This document shows, in pieces, positions 46,377 through 56,400 of a stretch of 64,000 nucleotides of DNA. The position numbers were made by a program, and so were the translations under genes. This DNA comes from Erysipelotrichaceae bacterium (GTDB taxonomy: Bacteria > Bacillota_I > Bacilli_A > Erysipelotrichales > Erysipelotrichaceae): contig JAFRIE010000054.1 of the NCBI GenBank assembly GCA_017432885.1, positions 1 through 64,000 of the forward strand. Direction: 5' to 3'. Under the pieces are notes generated by a model. It was given only the letters and a program-made list of their open reading frames with translations. It did no database searches and was not told where the DNA came from. Positions within the stretch are counted from its first letter, which is position 1, and each line of letters opens with the position of its first letter.

Positions 46377-47503
46377 GAAAAGATCTTTATAAAATCGACG
46401 GGAAAGTGGATCTTTCACTTGAAAAGCTGAAGGCTCTGGTTTTTTTCTACAGTCCGCTGTTAGGAAACGATGCCCTGGCGCTCTATGAATATCTGGTTTT
46501 AAAAAGTCATTCCCTGGATTTTCGCGAACTGAACGAACTGCTGATGTCGTTGAATCTTTCTGTAGACCTGTTTGAAACTTTCTGCGAAAAACTGAATGAG
46601 TACCGTCTGCTGAAGACATTAAAGAAAGATGATTCATACGTTTTTTTCCTGTGCGAACCGTTGACTGCTTCAGCATTCGTCAAGGATGATATCCTGGTTC
46701 GGGAATTTATTCTTAAAACTTCGGGGACGCATTATCAGGATCTGATTACCGATATTTATGAAGAAAACAAGTATCCTGATTATGAAAACGTCTCTAAAAC
46801 GTTATCACCAAAGAATCTGGACGCCTGGACAGAAGAAAATGAAGCGGTATTAAAAAAACCGACAGCAAACAGTGAAAGGTACAGTTTCAATACCCTGTTT
46901 GATGTAGGACGTTTCTTAAAAGACATTTCTACGAATCTTTTTCCTTTGCCTTTCCGTACAGAAGAAAATCTCAGACAGATTGCAACGCTTGCGGATCTCT
47001 ACGATATCTCCTATGACAAAATGAGAAGTTACGTTGCTGAGACCGTTAATCGAAGTACAGACTCTTTCAACATGGGATACCTGAAATACCTCTGTATGCA
47101 TGCCCGTAGCGATTATAAAAATGTTGAAAGGGGACAGTATGACGTACCTTGTCTAACGTATCTGATGTCTTTGCAGAACGGCAAGGAAGTAACAGAAAAC
47201 GATCGGAAGATTATTATGAATCTCTCGCAGGAATATCATCTGAATCATGCGGTCATTAATGTTCTTCTGGAGCACGCTCTTCGAAACTGTGACAATCGTC
47301 TGATTGAAAGATATCTTTATCCGATCGCTTCCGATCTGCATCGTAACGATGTCGCCACTGCTCAGCAGGCTTTAGGCAGGCTCGACAGGAACTATGAAAG
47401 AAAAGCACAGGAAGACAGACTCCCTGTCTACGATACCAGCAGAAACGTTTCCATGAGTGATGAAGAAGCGGAAGAACTGCTGAAACTGATGGGTAAAAAA
47501 TGA
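46370..47503 (+). CDS. dnaB: Replication initiation/membrane attachment protein DnaB (Bacillus type)
   Basis: Primosome protein of 377 aa, helping to load the replicative helicase at the origin or restart sites. The N-terminal DnaB/DnaD-type domain starts DLYKIDGKVDLSLEKLKALVFFYSPLLG; the C-terminal DnaB_2 domain holds YDISYDKMRSYVAETV. The ATG at 46370 follows AAAGGA by 6 nt and overlaps the coaE stop; the in-frame ATG at 46352 has no such site. dnaI follows with a 4-nt overlap. nrdR, often found here, is missing. Confidence 0.85.
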   Translation: MLGKDLYKIDGKVDLSLEKLKALVFFYSPLLGNDALALYEYLVLKSHSLDFRELNELLMSLNLSVDLFETFCEKLNEYRLLKTLKKDDSYVFFLCEPLTASAFVKDDILVREFILKTSGTHYQDLITDIYEENKYPDYENVSKTLSPKNLDAWTEENEAVLKKPTANSERYSFNTLFDVGRFLKDISTNLFPLPFRTEENLRQIATLADLYDISYDKMRSYVAETVNRSTDSFNMGYLKYLCMHARSDYKNVERGQYDVPCLTYLMSLQNGKEVTENDRKIIMNLSQEYHLNHAVINVLLEHALRNCDNRLIERYLYPIASDLHRNDVATAQQALGRLDRNYERKAQEDRLPVYDTSRNVSMSDEEAEELLKLMGKK

Positions 47504-48360
47504 TGAATCCAGAAGAATTAAAAAATGATGCGCTTATACAGTTAATGAAAAAGAACGGTTTTTCTGATGATTTCATTCAGATGCATTTTAATTTATTGAA
47601 AAGAGTAGCGGTTTCCCGAGCTTTATGTAAAGACTGCAAAGGTCTGTATATGTGCAGCCAGCCGTCAAAAGGTCAAAGACTTATACTGAACCGGGTTCCT
47701 GTTCCGATTGAAGAAATCGAATACTGCGATTTTGCTTTAGTCGAGAACCGTAAAAAAGAGCTTATGAATTCTTATGTCTATTGTGATATTCCTTATGATC
47801 TGATGGGCATTGACCTCGAAACCGTTTCTTATACAGACGAACAGGAACAGCTGTACCTGAGACTTGCGGCTATCCTGCATCAGAAAGTCAGCAAAGGATT
47901 GTATATTTGCGGCGATCTGGGTGTCGGGAAAACATATCTGTGTACTGCCTTGGCTAATTCGCTGGTTAAGAAAAAAGAGAGAGTCGCTTTCGTGAAAGTA
48001 ACGGATTTCTTTAACCGGATGCGGTCTTTCTTTAATACTGATTCGCAGCAGATCGACAAGAATATCTCTCTGTTAAAAAAGGCGGACTATCTGTTCCTGG
48101 ATGATATCGGTTCGGAAGCCGTATCGGAGTTCGTCAGAGACGATATCCTGTTCCGAATACTGGACTATCGTCTGGATCATTCCCTGACGACGATATTTAC
48201 ATCGAATCTGACAAAAGAAGAATTACTGAAGCATTACCAGTATGACCGTAAGGAGAAATCGAATCTGATGAATGCGAAGAGGCTGCTGGAGAGGATCGAT
48301 ATACTGACAGATGACTATGTTCTTTCAGGAAAGAATATGAGGAGGAAACAACAATGTTGA
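47500..48360 (+). CDS. dnaI: Primosomal helicase loader DnaI
   Basis: AAA+ ATPase of 286 aa that loads the replicative helicase. The N-terminal helicase-binding domain carries the zinc-site cysteines (CKDCKGLYMCSQ). The AAA+ domain has Walker A GDLGVGKTYL, Walker B YLFLDDIGSEAV and a sensor Asn in FTSNLTKEEL. Tandem in-frame start codons (47500 and 47503) overlap the dnaB stop. It overlaps pfkA by 7 nt. Confidence 0.95.
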   Translation: MMNPEELKNDALIQLMKKNGFSDDFIQMHFNLLKRVAVSRALCKDCKGLYMCSQPSKGQRLILNRVPVPIEEIEYCDFALVENRKKELMNSYVYCDIPYDLMGIDLETVSYTDEQEQLYLRLAAILHQKVSKGLYICGDLGVGKTYLCTALANSLVKKKERVAFVKVTDFFNRMRSFFNTDSQQIDKNISLLKKADYLFLDDIGSEAVSEFVRDDILFRILDYRLDHSLTTIFTSNLTKEELLKHYQYDRKEKSNLMNAKRLLERIDILTDDYVLSGKNMRRKQQC

Positions 48361-49313
48361 AGAAAATCGGAGTACTGACTTCCGGAGGAGATTCACCGGG
48401 AATGAATGCGGCGATCCGTGCCGTAACCAGAGCCGCTCTGGCAAAAGGGATCGAAGTCGTTGGCATACGCGACGGATTCAAGGGGCTTGTGGAAGGATGG
48501 TATGAACCTTTTGACAGGAATTCGGTTTCAGAAACGATAGCCAGAGGAGGCACGATTTTAGGCAGTGCCAGACTGCCTGAATTCCGGAATGAAGAAGTCG
48601 TTTTAAAAGCGGTCGCAAAGCTTCAGGAAAACGGAATCGATGCACTTGTGGTAATCGGGGGTGATGGAACATACAAAGGTGCGGATGCTTTGACAAAACA
48701 TGGTATCAACTGCATCGGTCTTCCGGGTACGATCGATAATGACATTGAAGGGACAGATTTTACCATCGGTTTTGATACAGCCTTGAATACGATTGTTGAG
48801 TGCGTGGATAAGCTTAGGGATACTTCCAACTCTCATCATCGTTGTTCGGTCGTCGAAGTCATGGGCAATCGCTGCGGTGACCTGGCCATCTATTCAGGTA
48901 TTTCCTGCGGCGCAGAGATTCTGATTACACCGGAAACCGGATATGACGAGGAAGCGGTCCTGGAAAAACTGCGTTATCTGGAGAACCAGGGCAAGAATCA
49001 TGCGATCGTTATTGTATCCGAGAAAGTCTGTGATGTGAAAGATCTTGCGGACAAGATATCGAAGGCGACCGGGTTTGCGGGAAGAGCGACGATTCTGGGT
49101 CATATTCAAAGAGGAGGCTCTCCTACACCAAATGACCGTGTTTTAGCTTCCAGAATGGGTGCAAAAGCGGTAGAACTGCTGGTTGAAGGAGTCGGCGGTC
49201 AATGCGTCGGAATCAAGAACAATGAAATCGTTTCGATGTCGATCGAAGAGTGCGTCAATATGCCTAGAAGCAGCAGGAAGGCATTTTATAAACTGTTTAA
49301 TACGTTGGTTTAA
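48354..49313 (+). CDS. pfkA: ATP-dependent 6-phosphofructokinase
   Basis: Committed step of glycolysis, 319 aa, bacterial PfkA length. It opens with IGVLTSGGDSPGMNAAIRAV and has VIGGDGTYKGA, the catalytic GTIDNDIEGTD, and the C-terminal GHIQRGGSPTPNDR. AGGAGGA stands 7 nt before the ATG. pyk does not follow; a terminator does. Confidence 0.97.
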   Translation: MLKKIGVLTSGGDSPGMNAAIRAVTRAALAKGIEVVGIRDGFKGLVEGWYEPFDRNSVSETIARGGTILGSARLPEFRNEEVVLKAVAKLQENGIDALVVIGGDGTYKGADALTKHGINCIGLPGTIDNDIEGTDFTIGFDTALNTIVECVDKLRDTSNSHHRCSVVEVMGNRCGDLAIYSGISCGAEILITPETGYDEEAVLEKLRYLENQGKNHAIVIVSEKVCDVKDLADKISKATGFAGRATILGHIQRGGSPTPNDRVLASRMGAKAVELLVEGVGGQCVGIKNNEIVSMSIEECVNMPRSSRKAFYKLFNTLV

Positions 49314-49320
49314 CTGATAG

Positions 49321-49342
49321 ATGGCTTTAAAAGCCATTTTTC
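49321..49342 (+). terminator. Intrinsic terminator after pfkA
   Basis: ATGGCTT-TAA-AAGCCAT followed by T5: a short stem of moderate strength. Confidence 0.65.
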
Positions 49343-49358
49343 TAAAAGGAGAAAAGAG

Positions 49359-50309
49359 ATGCGGTATACGATAGAAAATGAATATTTAATAGCGGAGATC
49401 AGCGAACTGGGAGCCACACTGACAAAACTGATCGATAAAAGAACAGAAACAGATATCGTGTTAGGGTTTGACAGCGATGAAGACTACATTCGTTATGCCG
49501 GAACGAATATCGGTGCTACGATCGGCAGAAATTGCAACAGGATCGGAAATGCACGTTTTGAACTGAATGGAAAGACATATCAACTGAGTGTGAACGATAA
49601 TATGAATCAGCTGCATGGAGGCGGCATCAACGGATTCGCGTTCAAGAATTGGAAAACGGTGGAAGTCAACGGCGACAGGATCAAATTAAGCTATGATTCC
49701 GCAGACGGCGAAGAAGGATTCCCCGGGAACCTGCATACAGAAGTATGTTACAGACTGGAAGATGATACGCTCTTCTTCGGTTTTGAGGGGACTTGCGATC
49801 AGGATACGTTATTCAATATCACCAATCATTCCTATTTCAATCTTGGTGATCCGGACATCCTGAATGAATCTCTTTATATCACGACAGATCGTTATTCTCC
49901 GACAGATGAATACTCACTGACGTTGGACGAGGTTGTCAAAACAAATGGAACACCTTACGACTTCAATGAATTCACCAGGATCGGTGACAATCTCGTCAGG
50001 CTGGAGAAGGGTATCGACAACAATTATGTATGGGAGAATACCGAAGACAAGCTGATGTGTGGATTAAAGAATGACAGACTTCAGCTGAATGTCTACTCTG
50101 ATCTGCCGGATATGCATGTGTATACATCATATTACCTGAATAATGAACAGGGAAAATACGGACAGACCTACAAACGGTACATGGGAATAGCCCTAGAGTG
50201 CCAGTACTATCCAAATGGTATCAACTATGGCGATCATTATCTGGTACCGATCTTAAAGAAAGGGGACAGGATGTCCCATTACATCAGATATCAGGTAAAG
50301 GAGATATAA
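49359..50309 (+). CDS. galM: Aldose 1-epimerase (galactose mutarotase family)
   Basis: 316-aa mutarotase interconverting alpha and beta anomers of hexoses. It contains GATIGRNCNRIGNARFELNGKTYQL, the catalytic His region QLHGGGINGF, the second His in NITNHSYFNLG and the catalytic Glu in GIALECQYYPNG. AAAAGGAG precedes the ATG. The nitroreductase gene follows after 2 nt. Confidence 0.93.
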   Translation: MRYTIENEYLIAEISELGATLTKLIDKRTETDIVLGFDSDEDYIRYAGTNIGATIGRNCNRIGNARFELNGKTYQLSVNDNMNQLHGGGINGFAFKNWKTVEVNGDRIKLSYDSADGEEGFPGNLHTEVCYRLEDDTLFFGFEGTCDQDTLFNITNHSYFNLGDPDILNESLYITTDRYSPTDEYSLTLDEVVKTNGTPYDFNEFTRIGDNLVRLEKGIDNNYVWENTEDKLMCGLKNDRLQLNVYSDLPDMHVYTSYYLNNEQGKYGQTYKRYMGIALECQYYPNGINYGDHYLVPILKKGDRMSHYIRYQVKEI

Positions 50310-50311
50310 AA

Positions 50312-50839
50312 ATGGAGTTTGAACAACTGATTAAAATCAGAAGAAGTATCAGAGGTTACAGGGAAGCAGGAATTTCAGAAACTGAACTTAGGGAAATCTT
50401 TTCTTGCGTACGTATGGCTCCTTCCTGGAAGAATTCCCAGACCGGCAGGTATTATGTAGCATTAGGAGAAGAGGCGGTGAAAGAGGTGTATGAATGTCTG
50501 CCTGATTTCAACCGGAATAATTCAGCAAATGCCGCATATATCGTTACGAGCTTTAAGAAAGGAATTTCCGGATTTGCCAATGGTGAAGCCACGGATCATT
50601 CCGGCGATATCTGGGGCGGCTATGATCTGGGACTGCAGAATGCCTATCTTGTATTGAAGGCAAGTGATCTGGGTTACGACACTTTGATCATGGGTCTACG
50701 GGATGAGGACAGACTCAGGAAGTATTTCTCGATTCCGGAAGATGAGATCATCATGCCGGTCATAGCAATCGGCAGAAGAAAAAAGGATGCGGTCGAAAGA
50801 GTGCGTAAAGAAGCCGATGATATCATGACGATCCGATAG
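50312..50839 (+). CDS. Nitroreductase family protein
   Basis: FMN-dependent oxidoreductase of 175 aa. The FMN-binding RRSIRGYREAGISE at the N-terminus, APSWKNSQTGRYYV and AYLVLKASDLGYDTLIMGL are family hallmarks. The ATG at 50312 follows AAAGGAG; a longer in-frame start at 50198 lies within galM. The substrate is unknown. It ends at a strong terminator. Confidence 0.9.
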   Translation: MEFEQLIKIRRSIRGYREAGISETELREIFSCVRMAPSWKNSQTGRYYVALGEEAVKEVYECLPDFNRNNSANAAYIVTSFKKGISGFANGEATDHSGDIWGGYDLGLQNAYLVLKASDLGYDTLIMGLRDEDRLRKYFSIPEDEIIMPVIAIGRRKKDAVERVRKEADDIMTIR

Positions 50840-50865
50840 GAATGATTCACTGGTAAGGAATAGCT

Positions 50866-50896
50866 AAAAGCGGATAAATCAGATCCGCTTTTTTTC
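50866..50896 (+). terminator. Intrinsic terminator of galM-nitroreductase
   Basis: AAAAGCGGAT-AAATCAG-ATCCGCTTTT followed by more T residues. Confidence 0.9.
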
Positions 50897-50975
50897 TGTT
50901 TTTCTTGAAATTACATAAATTCGTTTAGGAATCGACCGATAGGATTTGAATAATGAGTCAAAGGAGGTTAGAAAT

Positions 50976-51278
50976 ATGAGATCAATTATGGTTGAACCGG
51001 ACCGGCTGGATGCGGCAGCAGCGGGAATCGAAGAAGCGAATACGGAGTATGACCGTACTTATGAGGCGATTTATGAGGAAGTTGACAGATTATCTTCATC
51101 CTGGAGCGGAAAAGATAACATGGCCTTTACCAATCAGATCAGAACTTTCGAGAGTGATCTGCAGCAGATTTCCATCATTATGCGTCAGTATGCAGACTTC
51201 TTAAGAAACAGCGCTAGAGCGTATAGAGAAACGCAAGACGAGATCTATACACAGGCATCGCGTTTGAGAACAGTGTAA
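50976..51278 (+). CDS. WXG100-family protein (EsxA-like)
   Basis: Helical-hairpin protein of exactly 100 aa with the W43-S44-G45 turn in SSSWSGKDNMAF, the hallmark of type VII secretion substrates and partners. AAAGGAGG lies before ATG 50976; a longer in-frame ORF from 50946 contains that site and is rejected. No exact YxxxD/E signal is present in the tail. It is the first gene of a five-gene locus reaching 57286. Confidence 0.9.
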   Translation: MRSIMVEPDRLDAAAAGIEEANTEYDRTYEAIYEEVDRLSSSWSGKDNMAFTNQIRTFESDLQQISIIMRQYADFLRNSARAYRETQDEIYTQASRLRTV

Positions 51279-51288
51279 AGGAGGATCT

Positions 51289-51585
51289 ATGGAAGAGATT
51301 AAAATCACATTATCCGAAGTAAGTCATGCAGCACAGCAGCTCAGAAGTTACAATACCAGTCTGGACGAGATCCTGGCTTATGTCAGCAGAACAATGAACG
51401 ATCTAAACAGTATCTGGATGTCAGACGGTCAGGAAATGCTGATATCACGCTTTCACCGATTTGCTACAAGATTTACCGATGAATCAGAAGTAATCAGTTC
51501 CTATGCCGATTTTTTAGATAATACTGTTGCTGATTATGATTCACTGGAATCAACCATCGTAGCGAATGCAGCCAACTTTGATTAA
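51289..51585 (+). CDS. Second WXG100-size protein (EsxB-like, modified turn)
   Basis: 98-aa helical hairpin. W43 aligns with that of the preceding protein, but the turn reads WMSDG instead of WXG. The C-terminus carries YDSLE (Y83 to E87), matching the YxxxD/E secretion signal that the first protein lacks. The two therefore look like complementary halves of a heterodimer. AAAGGAGG precedes the ATG. It overlaps the lipoprotein gene by 20 nt. Confidence 0.85.
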   Translation: MEEIKITLSEVSHAAQQLRSYNTSLDEILAYVSRTMNDLNSIWMSDGQEMLISRFHRFATRFTDESEVISSYADFLDNTVADYDSLESTIVANAANFD

Positions 51586-53443
51586 AAAACTAGGCATTTG
51601 TTTCGCAAGCATATTATTGATCATTACCTGCGCAGCTTGCGGAGCAAATGCTCCTTACTGTTTTTCTGACTATCTGAATGATCTTTCTGTAAACAGCGGC
51701 ATAGGAGAAAACGACAATACTGAAGAAAACTTTCAGAAGCTGGAGCAGTGGGGTGTTGTAGATAAAGAAGACTGGATGCTGATGAATGAACAGCTGAAAT
51801 GGAGACAGGTAGTAAAGACCATCAACAGACTTGTAGATTCGGAAGAAATCCATGATTTATTATCAAAAAAGAATTACAGAAATAAAACAGACAGCAGCCC
51901 GGTTTATAAAGAAGAAGCAATAGATCTGATCAAACAGGCAGTTGTCCGGATGAATACACAATATTATGAGCCGTCATTCCATTACGATTATCTGCAGGAT
52001 CCAAAAGAAAATACACTAGAGATTCAGAAAGGAGATCTCCTGCATGAAGACGGAAACTATTATCTGATAGATTCTATGGATGATGGTATTTATGAAAAAA
52101 AAGAAGCGAATCTGGCGGATATTTTCCGGGATTTTGATCTTTCGGGAACGTACCAGATCGATTTTACACAGACGGAAGTGATTCCTTATCAGAGCGAGGA
52201 AGATCAGCTCTACCGGAACAACAATTATCAGCTTCTGGCAGAAAAAGGACATGTCTTTCACACGGATGGATTCAAGGTTTCCTATACGGTAAACAGAAAC
52301 GGAATAAACGTCTATGTTTCCAAAAGTGTTAAAGGAATGAATCTATTCGGTGAATTCTCTTTGAATCATGTCCAGCCCAGTTTTCAATGGGCATATGAAG
52401 AAGGAGATCTTAAGAATTGTTTCTTTACTGTCAGTATGAATACATCAGAAAGACTGGGGGTTTCCAGTGATAAATATGGAGACTATTACCTGAAATTCAA
52501 AGATCTGGACAGCAGTTCTTTCTATTCATTACTCAATTCGATGGTTCATCCGATGGATGATAAGGCAGATGTCAGTATTCCGATCTGCAGGATCAGAACG
52601 CCGATCCCGAATCTTCCGACTGTCTGTATCAACCTGGATCTGTTGATTAGACTTTCAGCAAATGGCAGGGCTGAACTGCTTATAAGCGGGAAACATAATC
52701 TAGGTTTTGAAACAAAGAACGGTCAGTTAAGACTGATAAAGGATCAGGATCATGATTTCAATGCCGATATTGCAGCTTCCGGGAAAGCGGCCATTGGTCT
52801 GAATGTCAGCCTTGAGGCAGCGGATCTTAGACTGGCGGATATTGAAGTTGACACAGGATTGAAAGCGGAAGCGAAGTCAACTCTTCATTTGTTTCAAGAG
52901 GATGGATCATTTCAAAACAGGTCAAGCAACATCAGCTATTCTGCCTTGCAGGAGATCAGCAAGGAAAATCCGGACGTTAAGATATGCGGAGACATTTCGC
53001 TTTACTGGATGATGGACCTGATTTTCAATACTGCCAAAACCAGACTTTATAAACTTGGTTTTTCCCGAACTTTCAACATTCTCAACGAAGAGAATCAGGT
53101 ATTTGGAAACATGCATCATATTGAAAACGGGCACTTTGTTCCATCATGTACCGTAAAAGAGCGAAAACCGATAAAAGAAATGGAAACGATTCATTCGGAT
53201 AAGATCGAACTTGAAGACTACGCCCGGGTTCTGCATATTGGACAGACTTATAAAATACCGATCCGGGCTATACCTGAATCATACAAAATATCGGATTTGA
53301 GCTACTCTTCAACAGATTCGACAATAGCTGAAGTGAATGTAGGAACGGTAACAGCGAAAAGAGCAGGAAACGCTCAAATCAAAATACAGACATCCGATGG
53401 ATCATATGAAGCATACATTAATATTCTAGTGAGTGACAGCTGA
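51566..53443 (+). CDS. Lipoprotein with C-terminal BIG2 domain in the type VII locus
   Basis: Exported lipoprotein of 625 aa. The signal (LGICFASILLIITCAAC) has a Cys at about 25. A large middle part of unknown fold (about 60-540, with beta-rich stretches) is followed by a C-terminal bacterial Ig-like group 2 domain (about 550-622: YKIPIRAIPESYKISDLSYSSTDSTIAEV, then TAKRAGNAQIKI). The start is uncertain; no Shine-Dalgarno is seen at ATG 51566 and a TTG at 51578 is in frame. Its position between the WXG pair and EssC suggests an outer-face component of the secretion machine. No known type VII subunit matches. Confidence 0.78.
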   Translation: MQPTLIKKLGICFASILLIITCAACGANAPYCFSDYLNDLSVNSGIGENDNTEENFQKLEQWGVVDKEDWMLMNEQLKWRQVVKTINRLVDSEEIHDLLSKKNYRNKTDSSPVYKEEAIDLIKQAVVRMNTQYYEPSFHYDYLQDPKENTLEIQKGDLLHEDGNYYLIDSMDDGIYEKKEANLADIFRDFDLSGTYQIDFTQTEVIPYQSEEDQLYRNNNYQLLAEKGHVFHTDGFKVSYTVNRNGINVYVSKSVKGMNLFGEFSLNHVQPSFQWAYEEGDLKNCFFTVSMNTSERLGVSSDKYGDYYLKFKDLDSSSFYSLLNSMVHPMDDKADVSIPICRIRTPIPNLPTVCINLDLLIRLSANGRAELLISGKHNLGFETKNGQLRLIKDQDHDFNADIAASGKAAIGLNVSLEAADLRLADIEVDTGLKAEAKSTLHLFQEDGSFQNRSSNISYSALQEISKENPDVKICGDISLYWMMDLIFNTAKTRLYKLGFSRTFNILNEENQVFGNMHHIENGHFVPSCTVKERKPIKEMETIHSDKIELEDYARVLHIGQTYKIPIRAIPESYKISDLSYSSTDSTIAEVNVGTVTAKRAGNAQIKIQTSDGSYEAYINILVSDS

Positions 53444-56400
53444 TGTTTTTAATTATTCAGGACAGTTATTCTTTTATCCGATCCGAGGTTAATCAGGAAA
53501 GTAACATCTCTTATAAAGGCATCCTGATTTATTGCAACAACGGAAAGTATTATATATCCTTAAAAGAAAACTGTTTCTTTTCCGACGGTTCAAAGATCAA
53601 AAAACTGGAGTTAAAACACTATGAAATTCTTTCGGATGCTTCCTGCATTCAGCTACAGGTTTACGTGTATGAAAACCGATCGGGCATGGATTCCTATGGC
53701 ATTTATGAAAACAGAGATTTTATCCTTGCTGCAAATAAAAAAGCTACGATTCAGACTTCTGATCCGTATTTCAAGGAAGATTATCTGTTTCTTAGAAACG
53801 GTAAGCTGAAAAGCAGTATTCTCTTCTCGGTAAATGGAACACAATATACCGATGATGAACTGCACGATGGAGATATCATTGAATGTCTTGGCTTTAGAAT
53901 GGTATATTTTACGGATTTTCTTTATATCAACCGGTTTTGGTGCATGATTGGGATACCGTCATATCAGCCGAATAGACAGATTGTCGCATATCCGCTTCTT
54001 TCTTCTCCCCCCGACTTTTATCTGCCGGATACTGTAAAAGAGCCGGTTTTTGATGAAATAAAGGAGTTTTCATATCATCGGGAACCGGTTCATAAAGAGA
54101 TCTTCAAGACGTTGCTGAATAATTCTGTGATGTCTGCTGCTATTACATCGCTTGCCTATCTGAACTATAGTGAGAGCATAAACAACACCGGTACGAGAAG
54201 TCTTCTGACCTATTTGATTACACCGATCAGTATGACATTTACGGGTGTTTTGCTTCCCGTGCTGTTTTACCTATACGAAAAACGAAAGGAAAAGAAAGCC
54301 TATCAGTTTGAAAAGAAGAAGTTTTTGTCGTATCTGGATGAATATCAGCTGAAGGCGAAAAAAACGATCAGAGAATATGTGAATTCCGTGGAAAATCATT
54401 TCTTTTCCGTGATTCATTGCAAAAGGATGATGTTTTATGCAACTGAGAAAACGGATGATTATCTGACAGTCAGTTTAGGAAAAAAGGCAATTCAGATGGA
54501 GCTTACAACAAAAGAGAACAAAGATGAACAGATTGAAAGAAAGCTGGAAGAGATCAGACACCTATTTCATCATATTGAAGGATTCCCGGTCTTTCTGGAT
54601 TTAAAGAAAAGTAAAATCACCACCATTATAATCAAGAAAGAAGAGCGCCATGACTTATTCAGACAATATCTTCTGGAAACCGTTTATAAACACCGTTTGG
54701 ATGAGATATACATCGCCATCTACTGTAAAAACATCAGTCTGATCGATGACTGCTACAATCTCCCACATTTATTCTGCGGAAACAGAAGGATGACATTGAA
54801 CCACTTTCGGCAGATCCAGGAGCTTGACCGGCACACGTTTAATCGTCCTGTTATTCTTTTTCTTTATGACAACTGTAATTATGAGTTCAGGAATCCTAAT
54901 ATCCGGGTCCTTTACTTTACCGATCATCATGATATCTACAGAAAGTCCGATACAGTCATCGAATATCTGCATAGCAAAGCCTGTATTCATATTCCACAGC
55001 GTTCTTATTTCTCTTTTATCAAAGAAGAAGCGGATTACCGGAAACTGTTTCATCATCTCGGCAGGATTGCCAGCGAAGAGAATGAATCCCGGGAATACAG
55101 TTTTTCCAGCCTGTTCGAGAATCATGCGATTGCGAAATCCTATCAGGAAAATGACCGTAAACTAAGGGCTGATTTTGCTTTCTGTAACGGCAGAATTCTT
55201 GACTTTGATCTGCATGAGAATGGTTTAGGTCCTCATGGCCTGATTGGAGGCTCGACCGGATCAGGGAAATCGGAGCTGATTATTTCGATGCTTCTGTCAT
55301 TATGTATGCGTTATTCGCCGGAATATTTGCATATCATTCTTATCGATTATAAGGGAGGCGGTCTTAAAGAGTCGTTATCCATTTTTGGTAAAACAGTTCC
55401 ACATATTGTCGCTTCTGTTTCCAATCTGGAAAACCATGCCTTTGAAAGACTTGTTACGGCAATCAAAAACGAATGTCTAAACAGACAAAAGATTTTCAAG
55501 AACCTTTCATCCGTTACCGGAACTTCTATCATGAATATTGATGATTATCTGGATAGCGATTATAAGAAATATGCCTATGATATGATGTCTCATCTGTTGA
55601 TCGTGGTCGATGAATTTGCGGAATTGAAAAAAGAACATGCCGATCAGATCAGAGAACTGATTACTCTTTCCAGGATCGGAAGGAGCCTGGGAATCCATCT
55701 GATCCTGGCGACACAGAAACCGTCCGGAAACATCAGCGATGAAATATGGTCCAATTCCCGTTTTAAGATCTCTTTAAAGGTGTTCGAAGAAAGAGATTCA
55801 ATGGATATCATCAAAACATCCGAAGCAGCTTTTTTGAATGAAGCGGGTTCCTTTCTTTTGAGAGTGGATGATAGTCTGATCCGCGGCAGGAGCGTGTATA
55901 CAAAAAACGATATCCATGGCAATGATCCAATCGAGATATGCCTTTTGGACAATATGCTGGACAAGGCTAGAATATACAAAAAACAAAATAAGAAATATTT
56001 TAGTGAAGCGGCATATTACTGCGGCAAGATTATCGAAACATGTGAAAAGATGGACCTTATTCCCAAAAAGATGGATTTTCTCTCGCATGCACCCCTTGAT
56101 CGTATTCCAACAGAAAACGGCAGGATCCATCTGGGAGAATCTGATGATTATCTGAACGGAACAAGAGAACAGCTGACATACAGTCTTTATGGCAGCCTGC
56201 TGGTTTTCTCTTCCCGGAAAGAAGAGATAAATACCATTCTGAATGCACTCAAAGAAAATAATAGAAGAACCGTTGTGATCGCCAGAAAGATATATCGAAA
56301 TCGTGTTATTTCTGACAGTCTTCTTTATGACCAGGACGAGGACATCTGTTTTCTTCTCTCTTATTTACTGAACCATGACGAAGATATTACCTTGCTGATT

